A stretch of 64,000 nucleotides of DNA. Source: Aliiroseovarius sp. F20344 (GTDB taxonomy: Bacteria > Pseudomonadota > Alphaproteobacteria > Rhodobacterales > Rhodobacteraceae). Where the stretch lies: the NCBI RefSeq assembly GCF_023016155.1, contig NZ_JALKBG010000008.1, positions 994,501-1,058,500 on the forward strand, in the 5' to 3' direction. The notes below the pieces were generated by a model that was not told the DNA's origin, did no database searches, and was given only the letters and a program-made list of their open reading frames with translations. Position numbers and translations under genes: made by a program. Positions 45,429-56,082 of this stretch are shown one piece after another (position 1 is the first letter of the stretch; every line of letters begins with the position of its first letter).

Positions 45429-45443
45429 GTTCTCATTATGTAC
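45429..45443 (+). promoter_or_regulatory. LexA-type box upstream of recA (one mismatch)
   Basis: GTTC-TCATTAT-GTAC fits GTTC-N7-GTTC with one change in the second half-site. TTGAAA at 45422-45427 just in front could be the -35 element, so LexA here would cover the promoter. The recA ATG is 82 bases downstream. Confidence 0.6.
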
Positions 45444-45524
45444 TCATACAGTGGTGAAGAACAAGGCAAGAACAACCCTTTGATTGCCGCATGCAGGCGG
45501 GTATGGAATAAGTGAGGGCAAGAC

Positions 45525-46601
45525 ATGGCAACAGCGGATATTTTCGAGATGAAAAAAGACAGCGACAAGCAAAAGGCGCTTGATAGCGCTCTGGCCCAGA
45601 TCGAGCGACAGTTCGGCAAGGGCTCGATCATGAAACTTGGCGCGGATAATCCAGTGTCCGAAATTGAATCGACGTCCACCGGGTCCTTGGGGCTGGACAT
45701 CGCGCTTGGTATTGGCGGTCTGCCCAAAGGCCGGATTGTTGAAATCTACGGTCCTGAAAGCTCGGGTAAGACGACATTGACGCTGCATTGTGTAGCGGAA
45801 GAACAGAAGAAAGGCGGCGTTTGTGCATTTGTTGACGCCGAACACGCGCTGGACCCGCTCTATGCGAGGAAGCTGGGTGTGGATCTGGATGAGCTTCTGA
45901 TTTCGCAGCCCGACACGGGTGAACAGGCGTTGGAAATTGTGGATACGCTGGTGCGTTCGGGCGCAGTGAACATGGTCGTGGTCGACTCGGTTGCGGCTTT
46001 GACGCCGAAATCTGAACTCGAGGGCGACATGGGCGACAGCAATGTCGGCGTGCAGGCTCGTTTGATGAGCCAAGCGATGCGTAAGCTGACCTCGTCGATC
46101 GCACGTTCAAACTGCATGGTGATCTTCATCAACCAAATCCGGATGAAAATCGGTGTGATGTTTGGCAGCCCGGAAACCACCACCGGCGGCAACGCGCTGA
46201 AATTCTACAGCTCGGTTCGACTGGATATCCGCCGTATTGGCGCGATTAAAGATCGCGATGAAGTGGTTGGCAACGCAACCCGCGTGAAGGTTGTGAAGAA
46301 CAAGGTAGCGCCGCCCTTCAAACAGGTTGAGTTTGACATCATGTATGGTGAAGGCATCTCGAAAATGGGTGAGCTTCTGGACCTTGGGGTCAAAGCTGGC
46401 GTGGTTGAGAAATCGGGCGCTTGGTTCAGCTATGGTGACGAGCGGATCGGGCAGGGGCGTGAAAATGCCAAGACCTACCTGAAGGAACACAACCGCACAG
46501 CGCTTGAGATTGAGGACAAGATCCGCGCTGCACATGGGCTGGATTTCGATATGCCCGAGGGCGAAAAGAACGAAGATGATGACGGGTTGCTTGAGGCCTG
46601 A
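45525..46601 (+). CDS. recA: Recombinase RecA
   Basis: The DNA strand-exchange ATPase and LexA coprotease. The 358-residue protein has Walker [11 protein letters not shown], the Walker B region [15 protein letters not shown], the DNA-binding loop following [19 protein letters not shown], and the acidic C-terminal tail ([14 protein letters not shown]). It is intact. A LexA-type box lies upstream and a strong terminator follows. Confidence 0.98.
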   Translation: MATADIFEMKKDSDKQKALDSALAQIERQFGKGSIMKLGADNPVSEIESTSTGSLGLDIALGIGGLPKGRIVEIYGPESSGKTTLTLHCVAEEQKKGGVCAFVDAEHALDPLYARKLGVDLDELLISQPDTGEQALEIVDTLVRSGAVNMVVVDSVAALTPKSELEGDMGDSNVGVQARLMSQAMRKLTSSIARSNCMVIFINQIRMKIGVMFGSPETTTGGNALKFYSSVRLDIRRIGAIKDRDEVVGNATRVKVVKNKVAPPFKQVEFDIMYGEGISKMGELLDLGVKAGVVEKSGAWFSYGDERIGQGRENAKTYLKEHNRTALEIEDKIRAAHGLDFDMPEGEKNEDDDGLLEA

Positions 46602-46621
46602 TCACAGCGGATAATTTGATC

Positions 46622-46650
46622 AAAGGATCGGCTTCGGCCGGTCCTTTTTT
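46622..46650 (+). terminator. Rho-independent terminator of recA
   Basis: AAAGGATCGGC pairs with GCCGGTCCTTT (one G-T wobble) around TTCG and runs into six T residues. It lies 20 bases past the recA stop. Confidence 0.92.
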
Positions 46651-46740
46651 CATTGTGTACACGCGACATGGCCTGTGCTGTGGACAGCACGCGCGCGCAG
46701 GGGTAAACGAAAGCAACAGCGCATAAAAGACGAGATAAGA

Positions 46741-49386
46741 ATGGCCAGCCTCAACGATATCCGTTCAACCTTCCTGAACTACTTCGAACGCGAAGGACAC
46801 ACGATCGTGGACAGCTCTCCGCTTGTGCCGCGCAACGACCCTACGCTGATGTTCGTGAACTCGGGCATGGTGCAATTCAAAAACCTCTTCACCGGAGTGG
46901 AAAAGCGCGATTATGTCCGGGCGACAAGCGCGCAGAAATGTGTGCGAGCCGGTGGTAAGCACAACGATCTGGACAACGTAGGTTACACAGCGCGTCACCA
47001 CACATTTTTTGAGATGTTGGGGAATTTCAGCTTTGGCGACTACTTCAAATCTGAAGCCATTCCTTTTGCGTGGAACCTGATCACCAAGGAGTTCGGGATC
47101 CCGAAAGAGAAGCTTTATGTCACCGTTTATCACACGGATGACGAAGCTTATGACATCTGGAAAAAACTGGGCGTGCCGGAAGAGCGGATCATCCGCATCG
47201 CCACCTCTGACAATTTCTGGCAGATGGGGCCGACTGGCCCTTGCGGTCCGTGCACCGAGATTTTCTATGACCACGGCGAACACATCTGGGGTGGGCCTCC
47301 CGGTTCGCCCGAGGAAGATGGCGATCGTTTTATCGAGATCTGGAACATCGTGTTCATGCAAAACGAGCAGTTCGAGGACGGCTCGATGGTCGATCTGGAC
47401 ATGCAGTCGATCGACACAGGCATGGGACTGGAACGCATCGGCGCGCTGCTACAGGGCAGCCATGACAACTATGATACCGACCTGTTCAAGGCGCTGATCG
47501 AGGCTTCGGCACATGCGACCGGCGTAGACCCCTTTGGGGACAAGAATGTGCATCACCGCGTGATTGCGGACCACTTGCGCTCGACATCCTTCCTGATTGC
47601 GGACGGAGTGATGCCGTCCAACGAAGGTCGCGGATATGTGTTGCGCCGGATCATGCGCCGCGCGATGCGTCACGCGCATCTACTGGGCGCCAAAGACCCT
47701 GTTATGCACCGCTTGGTGCCGGAGCTGGTAGCTCAGATGGGGCAGGCTTACCCTGAGTTGGGACGCGGTCAGGCGATGATCGAAGAAACGCTGTTGAACG
47801 AAGAAACGCGCTTCAAAAAGACGCTGGATCGCGGCTTGAAGCTTCTGGATGACGAGGTGTCCAACCTTAAGGAAGGTGCTGATCTTCCGGGTGAAACCGC
47901 ATTTAAACTGTACGATACTTACGGTTTCCCGCTGGATCTGACGCAGGATGCATTGCGCGAAAAGGGTCACGGGGTTGATCAGCCTGGCTTTGATGCAGCG
48001 ATGGAAGAGCAGAAAGCACGCGCGCGCGCGGCTTGGTCCGGTTCGGGCGAAGCGGCGGATGCGACCATCTGGTTTGATGTGGCCGAGGAACATGGTGTGA
48101 CCGAGTTCCTAGGCTATGACACTGAACATGCCGAAGGGCAGGTTTTGGCGCTGGTGCAGGATGGCAAGCCCGTCGACACTGCGAAGGCTGGCGACGAGGT
48201 TATGATCGTCGTGAACCAAACGCCGTTTTATGCTGAAAGCGGTGGCCAGGTGGGTGACACCGGCTTGATCCGCACCGAAAGCGGGTCAGCCCATGTGACC
48301 GACACCAAAAAGGTGGCCGATGTGTTCATCCACGTAGCGAAAGTCGATGAGGGAGAGGTCGCACGCGGGCAGGGCGCAGAGCTGGCCGTGGATCACCTGC
48401 GTCGCACCGCTATTCGCGCCAACCACTCGGCAACGCACCTGTTGCACGAGGCGCTTCGCAATGAGTTGGGTGAACATGTCGCGCAGCGCGGCTCTCTGAA
48501 TGCACCCGATCGTTTGCGCTTTGATTTCAGCCACAACAAGGCGGTTAGCGCGCAAGAGCTTGGCAACATAGCCCGCGAGGTGAACACTTATATCCGTCAA
48601 AACACACCCGTTGAAACCCGGATCATGACGCCGGACGATGCGCGCGACATCGGTGCGCAGGCGCTGTTTGGTGAGAAGTATGGCGACGAGGTCCGTGTGG
48701 TCTCGATGGGTCATGCGGCAACTGGCAAGGGTTCGAGCGGCGAGACCTATTCGATCGAACTCTGTGGCGGCACTCATGTGAAGCAGACCGGCGATATCGG
48801 TATCTGTGTAATCTTGTCAGAAGGTGCAACCGCTGCTGGGATTCGTCGGATCGAAGCACTGACCGGTAAGGCGGCTGTGGCCCATATCGATGCCGAAGCG
48901 ACACGCGGGTCCGAACTTCAGGGCATGTTGAAAGCCAAACCGGAAGAGGTCGTGGACCGCGTGAAGGGCCTGATGGATGAACGCAAAGCGCTCCAGAACG
49001 AGATCTCGGCCCTAAAGCGCGAATTAGCGAAAGCCGCCGGGGCTGGCGCAGAAGCCAAGGATATCAACGGAGTGAAATTCCTGGCTATGTCGATATCCGG
49101 CGTCGGCGGGAAAGACCTGCAAGCGCTCGTGAATGAACAGAAAGACTCGCTGGGATCCGGAGCAGTTCTGATCATCTCGGACAATGAGGGCAAAGTTGCC
49201 GTGGCCGCTGGCGTGACCTCGGACCTGACCGACAAACTGTCGGCCGTGGATCTGGTAAAGGCTGCAGTGCCCGAACTGGGCGGCAAGGGCGGCGGTGGCC
49301 GTCCCGAGCTGGCACAGGGCGGCGGTGCAGATGCGTCCAAAGCGGATGATGCGATTAAAGCTGCCGAGGCTGCCATCGCAGGCTAA
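46741..49386 (+). CDS. alaS: Alanyl-tRNA synthetase
   Basis: Charges tRNA-Ala. The 881-residue class II synthetase has the catalytic domain with [18 protein letters not shown] and [19 protein letters not shown], the editing domain with [12 protein letters not shown] and [13 protein letters not shown], and a C-terminal oligomerising region ([25 protein letters not shown]). ATG 46741 fits the conserved N-terminus; a 22-residue upstream extension is not conserved. A strong terminator follows. Confidence 0.97.
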   Translation: MASLNDIRSTFLNYFEREGHTIVDSSPLVPRNDPTLMFVNSGMVQFKNLFTGVEKRDYVRATSAQKCVRAGGKHNDLDNVGYTARHHTFFEMLGNFSFGDYFKSEAIPFAWNLITKEFGIPKEKLYVTVYHTDDEAYDIWKKLGVPEERIIRIATSDNFWQMGPTGPCGPCTEIFYDHGEHIWGGPPGSPEEDGDRFIEIWNIVFMQNEQFEDGSMVDLDMQSIDTGMGLERIGALLQGSHDNYDTDLFKALIEASAHATGVDPFGDKNVHHRVIADHLRSTSFLIADGVMPSNEGRGYVLRRIMRRAMRHAHLLGAKDPVMHRLVPELVAQMGQAYPELGRGQAMIEETLLNEETRFKKTLDRGLKLLDDEVSNLKEGADLPGETAFKLYDTYGFPLDLTQDALREKGHGVDQPGFDAAMEEQKARARAAWSGSGEAADATIWFDVAEEHGVTEFLGYDTEHAEGQVLALVQDGKPVDTAKAGDEVMIVVNQTPFYAESGGQVGDTGLIRTESGSAHVTDTKKVADVFIHVAKVDEGEVARGQGAELAVDHLRRTAIRANHSATHLLHEALRNELGEHVAQRGSLNAPDRLRFDFSHNKAVSAQELGNIAREVNTYIRQNTPVETRIMTPDDARDIGAQALFGEKYGDEVRVVSMGHAATGKGSSGETYSIELCGGTHVKQTGDIGICVILSEGATAAGIRRIEALTGKAAVAHIDAEATRGSELQGMLKAKPEEVVDRVKGLMDERKALQNEISALKRELAKAAGAGAEAKDINGVKFLAMSISGVGGKDLQALVNEQKDSLGSGAVLIISDNEGKVAVAAGVTSDLTDKLSAVDLVKAAVPELGGKGGGGRPELAQGGGADASKADDAIKAAEAAIAG

Positions 49387-49404
49387 ACCGCCCTTTCCAA
49401 TCAC

Positions 49405-49445
49405 AAAAAGGCCGCGTATCGTTTCCCTGATACGCGGCCTTTTTA
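49405..49445 (+). terminator. Rho-independent terminator of alaS
   Basis: A perfect stem of 16 pairs, AAAAAGGCCGCGTATC with GATACGCGGCCTTTTT, closes an 8-base loop. It is the strongest terminator in the window and separates alaS from the DUF1330 gene. Confidence 0.95.
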
Positions 49446-49460
49446 TTCGGAGAACTGCCC

Positions 49461-49748
49461 ATGCCCGCCCTTTGGATTGCTCACGTCACTGTCACGGATG
49501 AAGAGGCTTACGCGAAATACGCCAAGCTTGCCGGACCTGCGATTGCCAAACATGGTGGCTATTTCATTGCTCGCGCTGGTCGCTATGTGCAGCTTGAAGG
49601 CAAGGATCGCCCGCGCAATGTTGTGGCGAAGTTCGAAAGTGTGGAAGCGGCTGAGGCTTGTTATCATTCACCTGAATACCAAGAAGCACTCAGTCATGCG
49701 CGCGACGCGTCAGAGCGAGAATTGCTGATCGTCGAAACGGATGAATAA
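49461..49748 (+). CDS. DUF1330 family protein
   Basis: A 95-residue ferredoxin-like (dimeric alpha/beta barrel) domain protein of the DUF1330 family: MPALWIAHVTVTDEEAYAKYAKLA, then HGGYFIARAGRYVQLEG and FESVEAAEACYHSPEYQEAL are the family pattern. Function unknown. A GGAG site sits 12 bases before the ATG. It lies alone between the alaS terminator and a bidirectional terminator, so it must have its own start of transcription, possibly inside the terminator spacing, or rely on read-through. Confidence 0.9.
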   Translation: MPALWIAHVTVTDEEAYAKYAKLAGPAIAKHGGYFIARAGRYVQLEGKDRPRNVVAKFESVEAAEACYHSPEYQEALSHARDASERELLIVETDE

Positions 49749-49777
49749 TCCCGTCTAAGGCACAGAAATTAATAGAA

Positions 49778-49797
49778 AAGGGGCCTTTCGGCCCCTT
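49778..49797. terminator. Bidirectional terminator between DUF1330 and typA
   Basis: AAGGGGCC and GGCCCCTT pair around TTTC. On the minus strand the stem is followed by TTTTC, favouring typA; on the plus strand the following bases CATTATTCTC are a weaker run. Confidence 0.85.
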
Positions 49798-49821
49798 CAT
49801 TATTCTCAATTTGGAAACGCT

Positions 49822-51642
49822 TTACTGAGCGGCGCGGGCTTGGCGCTTGCGCTCGTGCGGATCCAGATAGCGTTTGCGCAGGCGCACATTTTCTGGCGTC
49901 ACTTCGACCAGTTCATCATCGTTGATATAGGCGATGGCCTCTTCCAGAGACAGGGTGACGGGTGTGGTCAGGCGGACCGCTTCGTCGGTGCCCGAGGCAC
50001 GCACGTTGGTCAGCTTCTTGCCTTTCAGCGGGTTCACTTCTAGGTCGTTCTCACGCGAATGCTCGCCAATGATCATGCCTTGATAGACATCGACTTGTGC
50101 GCCGATGAACATCTTGCCGCGATCTTCAAGGTTCCACAGAGCAAAGGCCACCGATTGTCCGTTCTCCATCGAGATCAGTACACCCGCGCGGCGGCCAGGA
50201 ATTGCGCCTTTATGCTCGGTCCAGCCATGGAACACGCGGTTCAATACGCCGGTGCCGCGGGTGTCGGTCAGGAATTCGCCGTGATAGCCGATCAGGCCAC
50301 GCGAAGGCACATGCGCGATGATACGCGTTTTGCCAGCGCCAGCGGGTTTCATTTCGACCAGTTCGCCTTTGCGAGCGCCGGTTAGTTTTTCGATCACGGC
50401 GCCGGAATACTCGTCATCCACATCAATTGTGGCTTCTTCGACGGGCTCCATACGGACACCGTTTTCTTCTTTCATGATCACCTGCGGGCGCGAGATCGAC
50501 AGCTCGAAGCCTTCGCGACGCATGTTTTCGATTAGAACACCCATCTGAAGTTCACCGCGGCCCGAAACTTCGAAGGCTTCTCCGCCGGGGGTATCAGCGA
50601 TCTTGATGGCGACGTTCGATTCCGCCTCTTTCATCAGGCGGTCACGGATGACGCGCGACTGAACTTTCTTACCGTCGCGACCTGCCAAGGGGCTGTCATT
50701 GATCCCGAAGGTCACGGTGATGGTGGGCGGGTCAATCGGCTGGGCGTCCAGCGGAGTATCAACCGCAAGCGCACAGATCGTGTCGGCCACAGTGGCTTTT
50801 GCCATGCCTGCGATCGAAACGATATCGCCTGCTTGTGCCTCTTCGATGTCTGCCTCTTCCAACCCGCGGAACGCGCGGATTTTGGTGACACGGAACTGTT
50901 CGATTTTTTGGCCAATGCGGCTCAGGGCTTGCACCGTTGCGCCGACTTTCAGCGTCCCGCTTTCCACGCGACCTGTCAGGATACGACCCACAAACGGGTC
51001 CGATCCCAACGTGGTGGCCAACATACGGAAATCTTCGCCCTGATGGGCGATCTGCTTGGGGGCAGGGACGTGGTTGACGATGAGGTCAAACAGAGCATGG
51101 AGGTCTTTGCGCGGTCCATCCAGCTCGTGATCGGCCCAGCCCGAGCGGCCCGAGGCATACATATGCGGGAAGTCCAGCTGATCTTCGGTGGCCTCAAGGC
51201 TGGCGAAGAGGTCAAAACATTCGTCCAGCGCGCGGTCGGGTTCCGCGTCGGGTTTGTCCACTTTGTTCAGAACAACGATGGGGCGCAGACCCAGCGCCAG
51301 CGCTTTCGAGGTCACGAACTTCGTCTGAGGCATCGGGCCTTCAGCGGCGTCTACCAGCAGGACAACTCCGTCCACCATCGACAGGATGCGCTCAACCTCG
51401 CCGCCGAAATCGGCGTGGCCGGGGGTGTCGACGATGTTGATCCGAGTGTTCTTCCATTCCACCGAGGTCGGCTTGGCGAAAATCGTGATGCCACGCTCGC
51501 GCTCAATCGCGTCATTGTCCATGGCGCGTTCGGCCACAGCTTGGTTTTCCCGGAAGGCTCCGGACTGTTTCAGAAGTTCGTCAACAAGGGTCGTTTTGCC
51601 GTGGTCAACGTGGGCGATGATCGCAATATTGCGCAGGTCCAT
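49822..51642 (-). CDS. typA: Ribosome-associated GTPase TypA/BipA
   Basis: A translational GTPase that helps 50S assembly under stress. The 606-residue protein has G1 [14 protein letters not shown]2 [12 protein letters not shown]3 [12 protein letters not shown]4 NKVDK, an EF-G-like domain set and the TypA-specific C-terminal part. ATG 51642 is preferred to GTG 51651 because AAGG is then eight bases upstream. Confidence 0.96.
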   Translation of the reverse strand: MDLRNIAIIAHVDHGKTTLVDELLKQSGAFRENQAVAERAMDNDAIERERGITIFAKPTSVEWKNTRINIVDTPGHADFGGEVERILSMVDGVVLLVDAAEGPMPQTKFVTSKALALGLRPIVVLNKVDKPDAEPDRALDECFDLFASLEATEDQLDFPHMYASGRSGWADHELDGPRKDLHALFDLIVNHVPAPKQIAHQGEDFRMLATTLGSDPFVGRILTGRVESGTLKVGATVQALSRIGQKIEQFRVTKIRAFRGLEEADIEEAQAGDIVSIAGMAKATVADTICALAVDTPLDAQPIDPPTITVTFGINDSPLAGRDGKKVQSRVIRDRLMKEAESNVAIKIADTPGGEAFEVSGRGELQMGVLIENMRREGFELSISRPQVIMKEENGVRMEPVEEATIDVDDEYSGAVIEKLTGARKGELVEMKPAGAGKTRIIAHVPSRGLIGYHGEFLTDTRGTGVLNRVFHGWTEHKGAIPGRRAGVLISMENGQSVAFALWNLEDRGKMFIGAQVDVYQGMIIGEHSRENDLEVNPLKGKKLTNVRASGTDEAVRLTTPVTLSLEEAIAYINDDELVEVTPENVRLRKRYLDPHERKRQARAAQ

Positions 51643-51744
51643 AAGGGCCACCTTCGAATGAAAAGGGATAAGTTAGGGCGCGCATAGCCCGGTTGCGGCG
51701 TGATTGCCAGTAGAAATGCGCGCAGGCGCGGGTATTTCGCCTGT

Positions 51745-52074
51745 TCAGTGCTGAGCGGATTGCGAAAACAGGTGGATGACGAGGATCCCGCCGAGGATCA
51801 TGGACAGCCCGAGTAGCGCGGGTGCATCCAGCTTTTGACCAAAAAGGGCATATCCAATGGCGGCGATTAGGACGATGCCCAAACCGGACCAGATGGCGTA
51901 AGCGACTCCAACGGCCATATATTTCAAGGCCCAGCCCAGCAAAATGAAACTGATCGCATAGGCGACGACAACCGTAAGTGACGGCCAGAGGCGTGTGAAC
52001 TGGTGGCTTGCTTGAAGCGCAGTGGTGCCAATGGTTTCCGCAATGACAGCAAGGATCAAAATGAGGTACGGCAT
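51745..52074 (-). CDS. SMR-family multidrug efflux transporter
   Basis: A 109-residue four-helix proton-coupled exporter of cationic compounds. The conserved Glu is in AVIAETIGTTALQAS (residue 13), with the later GVAYAIWSGLGIVLIA signature that fits EmrE/QacE-type members. Such proteins act as antiparallel dimers in the inner membrane. The gene stands alone between typA and the Lrp regulator. Confidence 0.93.
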   Translation of the reverse strand: MPYLILILAVIAETIGTTALQASHQFTRLWPSLTVVVAYAISFILLGWALKYMAVGVAYAIWSGLGIVLIAAIGYALFGQKLDAPALLGLSMILGGILVIHLFSQSAQH

Positions 52075-52128
52075 GGTTCGGCTTTCGTTTTCGTCACGCT
52101 AGCGCGAATCCGGCGTTTTGATCTGGCC

Positions 52129-52587
52129 TTAAAGCGACAATTCAGTCGTTTCCTTCAGCTCTTCCATGACGAAACTGGCGGACACATCACTCAGCTCGAC
52201 CTTCTCGATCAAGCGTTGATACAGGGCGTCATAGTCCTGCACATCGCGAACGCGCGCATGGATGAGGTAGTCCAAATCGCCGGTCATCCGGTACGCTCCG
52301 AGGATCTCTGGCATCAGCTTTACCGCGCGCGAGAAGCGCGTAAGCCATTTCGGGTCGTGGTTGGATGTGCGCACTTGAATGAACACCGACAAGCCCAGCC
52401 CAAGTTTTTGCGGATCAAGAAGTGCCACGCGTTTCCGGATCAGCCCGCTTTCCTGCAAATTTCGCATACGTCGCCAGCAGGCGTTGCGCGACAAGCCAAC
52501 ACGCGCCCCAAGATCTTCAAGACTTTGGTCTGCATCATGTTGCAGGGCGCTCAGGATTTTTCGATCAATTGTGTCAATGTCCACCAT
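52129..52587 (-). CDS. Lrp/AsnC-family transcriptional regulator
   Basis: A 152-residue regulator with an N-terminal helix-turn-helix (IDRKILSALQHDADQSLEDLGARVGLSRNACWRRMRNL) and a C-terminal RAM ligand-binding domain (from ~residue 65). Ligand unknown, probably an amino acid. ATG 52587 is chosen as the family start; the longer frame has no similarity. It is divergent from the DUF6356 gene, which may be a target. Confidence 0.93.
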   Translation of the reverse strand: MVDIDTIDRKILSALQHDADQSLEDLGARVGLSRNACWRRMRNLQESGLIRKRVALLDPQKLGLGLSVFIQVRTSNHDPKWLTRFSRAVKLMPEILGAYRMTGDLDYLIHARVRDVQDYDALYQRLIEKVELSDVSASFVMEELKETTELSL

Positions 52588-52696
52588 ACCAGTAAAATAT
52601 CGGGATGGTGTCACAATATCAATCAGTTTAGGCGCAACATTGGGAAATTCTCTTGTCGAAGTTAAGTATTCTGTAAGCACGCAACAGGAGACACCC

Positions 52697-52903
52697 ATGT
52701 TCAATCGTATCTTCATCGAACATCCCCAGTCGGTCGACGAGACATATTTCCAGCATGCTCGGTTTGCTGCGACGTTCAGCTTTTGGCTCTTTTTGGCGGC
52801 AGGCGCGGCCCTTATACACGCGATTATTCCGGCAGCGTTTGAGAAAACGGGCAGCCGCATCATCGCAAAGCTTTACGCAAAGACCCATAACCGGGGACAG
52901 TAA
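52697..52903 (+). CDS. DUF6356 small membrane protein
   Basis: A 68-residue protein with one hydrophobic helix (SFWLFLAAGAALIHAIIPAAF). MFNRIFIEHPQSVDETYFQHARFA is the typical opening of this family, seen in many roseobacters near capsule or unrelated genes. Function unknown. CAGGAG lies six bases before the ATG, and the glutamine amidotransferase gene follows after 9 bases. Confidence 0.82.
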   Translation: MFNRIFIEHPQSVDETYFQHARFAATFSFWLFLAAGAALIHAIIPAAFEKTGSRIIAKLYAKTHNRGQ

Positions 52904-52912
52904 GGGGGCATT

Positions 52913-53689
52913 ATGTGCCGTTGGGCCGCCTATCTAGGTGAACCTATTTTCATGGAAGAGGTCGTCGTTCAGCCCGGCCATTCCTTGATCCAGCAAAGCC
53001 AAGAAGCAGAAGAAGCCAAAACCGCCATCAATGCGGATGGGTTTGGCTTGGCGTGGTATGATCACAGGCCGGAACCGGGGCTCTATCGAGATGTGCTTCC
53101 GGCTTGGTCCGATCCGAACCTGCGTGCCATTGCACGGCAGGTGAAATCGCCCTTGTTTCTGGCGCATGTGCGCGCATCCACGGGATCCGCAACCAGCCGC
53201 AACAATTGTCACCCCTTCGCCTATGGGCGGTGGAGCTTCATGCACAATGGACAAATCGGGGGCTTTGAGCAATTCCGAAAGCGTGCGGACATGTTGATCC
53301 CTGATGCGCTTTACAGTCAGCGTAAGGGGGCGACGGATAGCGAAGTTCTGTTTTTACTTACGATTGACGCAATCGGGCAGGGGGCGGACGTGCCAGAAGC
53401 TCTGACGCAAGCGACGCAAGCGCTTCTGGCCTTATCGCACGCGCACGGCACCAGCCCGCATCTGCGCTTGTCTGCGGCAATGTCGGATGGTCAATCGCTT
53501 TGGGCCGCAAGATGCGCCTCCGATCAGCATGCACCGTCCGTCTATTACCGTTGGTCCGAAAGCCGGCAGGGCTGGGCGGTGGTGTCCGAGCCCTTGGATC
53601 AAAGTGAAGGGGATTGGACTTGCCTGCCCCCCGGTCACATTGCGCAGTTTTCCGGTAAGGAAGTTGCGGTCACGGCGTTTCAGCCATGA
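52913..53689 (+). CDS. Class II glutamine amidotransferase
   Basis: A 258-residue Ntn-hydrolase amidotransferase. Cys2 (MCRWAAYLG) would be the N-terminal nucleophile after Met removal; NADGFGLAWY, HVRASTGS and the oxyanion-region NCHPFAYGRWSFMHNGQIGGF match the EgtC/YafJ-like group. The acceptor substrate is unknown. The AGTAAGGGGG site precedes the ATG. Confidence 0.92.
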   Translation: MCRWAAYLGEPIFMEEVVVQPGHSLIQQSQEAEEAKTAINADGFGLAWYDHRPEPGLYRDVLPAWSDPNLRAIARQVKSPLFLAHVRASTGSATSRNNCHPFAYGRWSFMHNGQIGGFEQFRKRADMLIPDALYSQRKGATDSEVLFLLTIDAIGQGADVPEALTQATQALLALSHAHGTSPHLRLSAAMSDGQSLWAARCASDQHAPSVYYRWSESRQGWAVVSEPLDQSEGDWTCLPPGHIAQFSGKEVAVTAFQP

Positions 53690-53700
53690 CCTGATGCGGC

Positions 53701-54504
53701 TTAAGCATCCTCGTTCTGCGACCAGTCAGGTTTGCGCTTTTCGATAAAGGCTTGGATGCCTTCGGCCGTGTCACGCAGCATCATGTTTTCGGCCATGACA
53801 CCGCCTGCAAAGTCATAGGCGTCTTCCAAGCCCATCATCGCCTGATCATAGAAAGCGGATTTCCCGATCCTCACGGCAGCGCCTAGTTTCGATGCTACAG
53901 TCTGTGCAAGCTCATCTGTGGCGGCGCGCAGGTTTTCATGCGGGACAACCCGGTTGACCAAGCCAACCTCGCGGGCGCACTCTGCGTTGATGAACTCACC
54001 CGTTGTCAGCATCTCAAATGCGACTTTACGCGGGATGTTACGTGACAAGGCCACCATGGGGGTGGAGCAGAAAAGACCGATATTAACCCCGTTCACGCCA
54101 AACCGCGTGCCTTCCGCGGCAACGGCCAAGTCACAGGTGGCCACCAGCTGGCAGCCCGCGGCGGTGGCGATCCCGTGAACCTCGGCGATGACGGGTTGGG
54201 GTAGGCGGGGGATCAGGGTCATGACTTCGGCGCAGCGTGCGAAAAGGTCCGCGAAATAAGCGCGTCCCCCATCCTCGGCGGCGCGTCCGGCCGTCATTTC
54301 TTTCAGGTCATGGCCTGCGCAGAACACCTTTCCAGCTCCGACGATCACGATGGCCCGAATGCTGTCATCGTTCGCCAAGGCCAAAAGCTCTGCCTTAAGC
54401 GCGGCAAGCATCGCATCAGACAGTGCATTCAATGCGCCGGGGTTGTTTAGCGTCAATCGCGCAACTGACGCTGCGTCCTCGCGGATCAGAAGTGGTTCTG
54501 CCAT
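53701..54504 (-). CDS. Enoyl-CoA hydratase/isomerase family protein
   Basis: A 267-residue crotonase-fold protein acting on acyl-CoA. The oxyanion-hole stretches are FCAGHDLKEMTAG and the ATAAGCQLVATCDLAVAAEGTRFG region. A single catalytic acid around GLVNRVVPHENL is in the usual place. The actual reaction is not determined. GGGAGG precedes the ATG, and the start is divergent from the thioesterase gene. Confidence 0.92.
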   Translation of the reverse strand: MAEPLLIREDAASVARLTLNNPGALNALSDAMLAALKAELLALANDDSIRAIVIVGAGKVFCAGHDLKEMTAGRAAEDGGRAYFADLFARCAEVMTLIPRLPQPVIAEVHGIATAAGCQLVATCDLAVAAEGTRFGVNGVNIGLFCSTPMVALSRNIPRKVAFEMLTTGEFINAECAREVGLVNRVVPHENLRAATDELAQTVASKLGAAVRIGKSAFYDQAMMGLEDAYDFAGGVMAENMMLRDTAEGIQAFIEKRKPDWSQNEDA

Positions 54505-54560
54505 CTTGTCCTCCCATCATGTCCGGCCCACGATAGGCGGGAAGTGACATAGGGGAAACC

Positions 54561-54986
54561 ATGCAGTTGAAAATGACGCAACGTGATTTGCAGGCCTTTC
54601 TGAAATCTGAGTTTCCGCAAGTGGCGGATGATTTTGAAGTGGCCGAGGTCGCCCCCATGCGCGCCACCATCCGCAAACGCATCGGGGACAAGCATTTACG
54701 GCCCGGTGGAACGGTGTCCGGCCCAACCATGTTCGCCTTGGCGGATGTGTCAATGTATCTGGCGATCCTTGCCATGATCGGTCCAAAGGCTTTGGCGGTT
54801 ACGACCAACTGCTCGATCGACTTTATGCGCAAACCGGCGTCAAACGCAGACCTGCTGGCCCATGCGACACTGCATAAGTTGGGGCGGGTCTTGGCCGTGG
54901 GGGACGTTCTGATTTACTCGGAAGGCGATGACCGCCCCGTCGCCCGTGCCAGTTTGACATACTCGATCCCGCCGGAACGGGCTTGA
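54561..54986 (+). CDS. PaaI-family hotdog-fold thioesterase
   Basis: A 141-residue hotdog protein: the HLRPGGTVSGPTMFALADVSMYLAIL segment supplies the catalytic region on the central helix, followed by NCSIDFMRKPASNADLLAHATL and SLTYSIPPE. Members hydrolyse acyl-CoA. Substrate unknown. It is divergent from the enoyl-CoA hydratase gene and so may share control with it. Confidence 0.9.
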   Translation: MQLKMTQRDLQAFLKSEFPQVADDFEVAEVAPMRATIRKRIGDKHLRPGGTVSGPTMFALADVSMYLAILAMIGPKALAVTTNCSIDFMRKPASNADLLAHATLHKLGRVLAVGDVLIYSEGDDRPVARASLTYSIPPERA

Positions 54987-55044
54987 CCCTCAAGGGGGAA
55001 AGGCGCACCCATAAAGGGAATGCAATATGTTCCCCGAGGTCCCG

Positions 55045-56034
55045 ATGAGCACCGAAACTGCCCCCCAAGATCAAATTCCTTCTGAATTCAGCCGCTTGGC
55101 ACATTTCCCCGTGACCTTCTTCGCCATTGTGATGGGGCTTATGGGGTTGACCATGGCTTTGCATGCCGGCGCGCCGTCCATGCCGGTATTGGAAAACGCG
55201 TCGTCGCTGGTTTTATTGATCGGGGCGGCGGTTATGATCATTACAGCGATGATCTATGTGGCCAAGACGCTGCGGCATATGGGAATGGTGATAGAAGAGT
55301 GGCATCATCCAGTGAAGCTTGCGTTTTTCCCGACGATCTCAATCTCGCTCTTGCTGCTTGCAACGGCCACGTATCCACATAATGCGACCCTTGCCGAATG
55401 GATCTGGCTGGCCGGAGTTGCTGGGCAGGGTGTTCTGACGATCGCGGTGATTTCGGGCTGGATCAGTCACCGCTCGTTCCAGGTGGGGCATCTGACGCCC
55501 GCATGGTTTATTCCGGCTGTGGGGAACGTGATTGTACCGGTTCTGGGTGCCCGTATGGGGTATATCGAGACGTCATGGCTATTTTTCTCGGGCGGAATGC
55601 TCTTTTGGATCGTGCTGCTGACCTTGGTGATGAACCGACTGATCTTTCACGACCCGATTGTCGCGCGATTGTTTCCTACGATGGTGATCCTGATTGCGCC
55701 GCCGGCCGTGGCGTTTCTGGCCTATATTGCGATGACCGGAGAGGTTGATGGCTTTGCGCGTATCTTACTGAATGCGGGATACATTTTTGCAGCCCTTGTG
55801 GTGGCGCAGGTGCCGCGACTCGTGAAATTGCCCTTTGCGCTAAGCTGGTGGGCGCTAAGTTTCCCAATCGCCGCACTTGCCATCGCGTCTTTCCGCTTTG
55901 CCCAACTTGATGGATCGCGGGCTCATGAGCAGATTGGGTTCTTGCTGCTTTTGGTGCTGTGTGTGGTTGTTGCGGGTCTGATCTACAGGACCGGCAAAGC
56001 CATTGTTCGTGGCGAGATCTGCGTGCCGGAATAA
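55045..56034 (+). CDS. SLAC1/TehA (TDT) family transporter
   Basis: A second membrane transporter of the tellurite-resistance/dicarboxylate type, about 329 residues with around ten hydrophobic segments (FSRLAHFPVTFFAIVMGLMGLTMALHAG at the start). It is only moderately similar to the copy at 16.9 kb. Substrate unknown. ATG 55045 has GAGG five bases upstream; ATG 55027 with AGGGA seven bases upstream is an equal alternative. It converges on the DUF1127 gene's terminator. Confidence 0.85.
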   Translation: MSTETAPQDQIPSEFSRLAHFPVTFFAIVMGLMGLTMALHAGAPSMPVLENASSLVLLIGAAVMIITAMIYVAKTLRHMGMVIEEWHHPVKLAFFPTISISLLLLATATYPHNATLAEWIWLAGVAGQGVLTIAVISGWISHRSFQVGHLTPAWFIPAVGNVIVPVLGARMGYIETSWLFFSGGMLFWIVLLTLVMNRLIFHDPIVARLFPTMVILIAPPAVAFLAYIAMTGEVDGFARILLNAGYIFAALVVAQVPRLVKLPFALSWWALSFPIAALAIASFRFAQLDGSRAHEQIGFLLLLVLCVVVAGLIYRTGKAIVRGEICVPE

Positions 56035-56060
56035 AAAAATGGCCGGGGAAAACCCCGGCC
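56033..56060 (-). terminator. Rho-independent terminator of the DUF1127 gene
   Basis: GGCCGGGG and CCCCGGCC form a perfect 8-bp stem with an AAAA/TTTT loop; on the minus strand it runs into ATTTTTTT. It may also stop transcripts from the transporter on the plus strand, but no T-run is present there. Confidence 0.88.
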
Positions 56061-56082
56061 CAGGAAGAGGTCCGTTTTGGTA

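Noticed and set aside
46668-46706. A 12-codon frame [12 protein letters not shown] upstream of alaS as an alanine leader peptide
   Set aside because: No ribosome binding site, and three alanines in twelve codons is close to the background for this genome; the recA terminator lies just before it.
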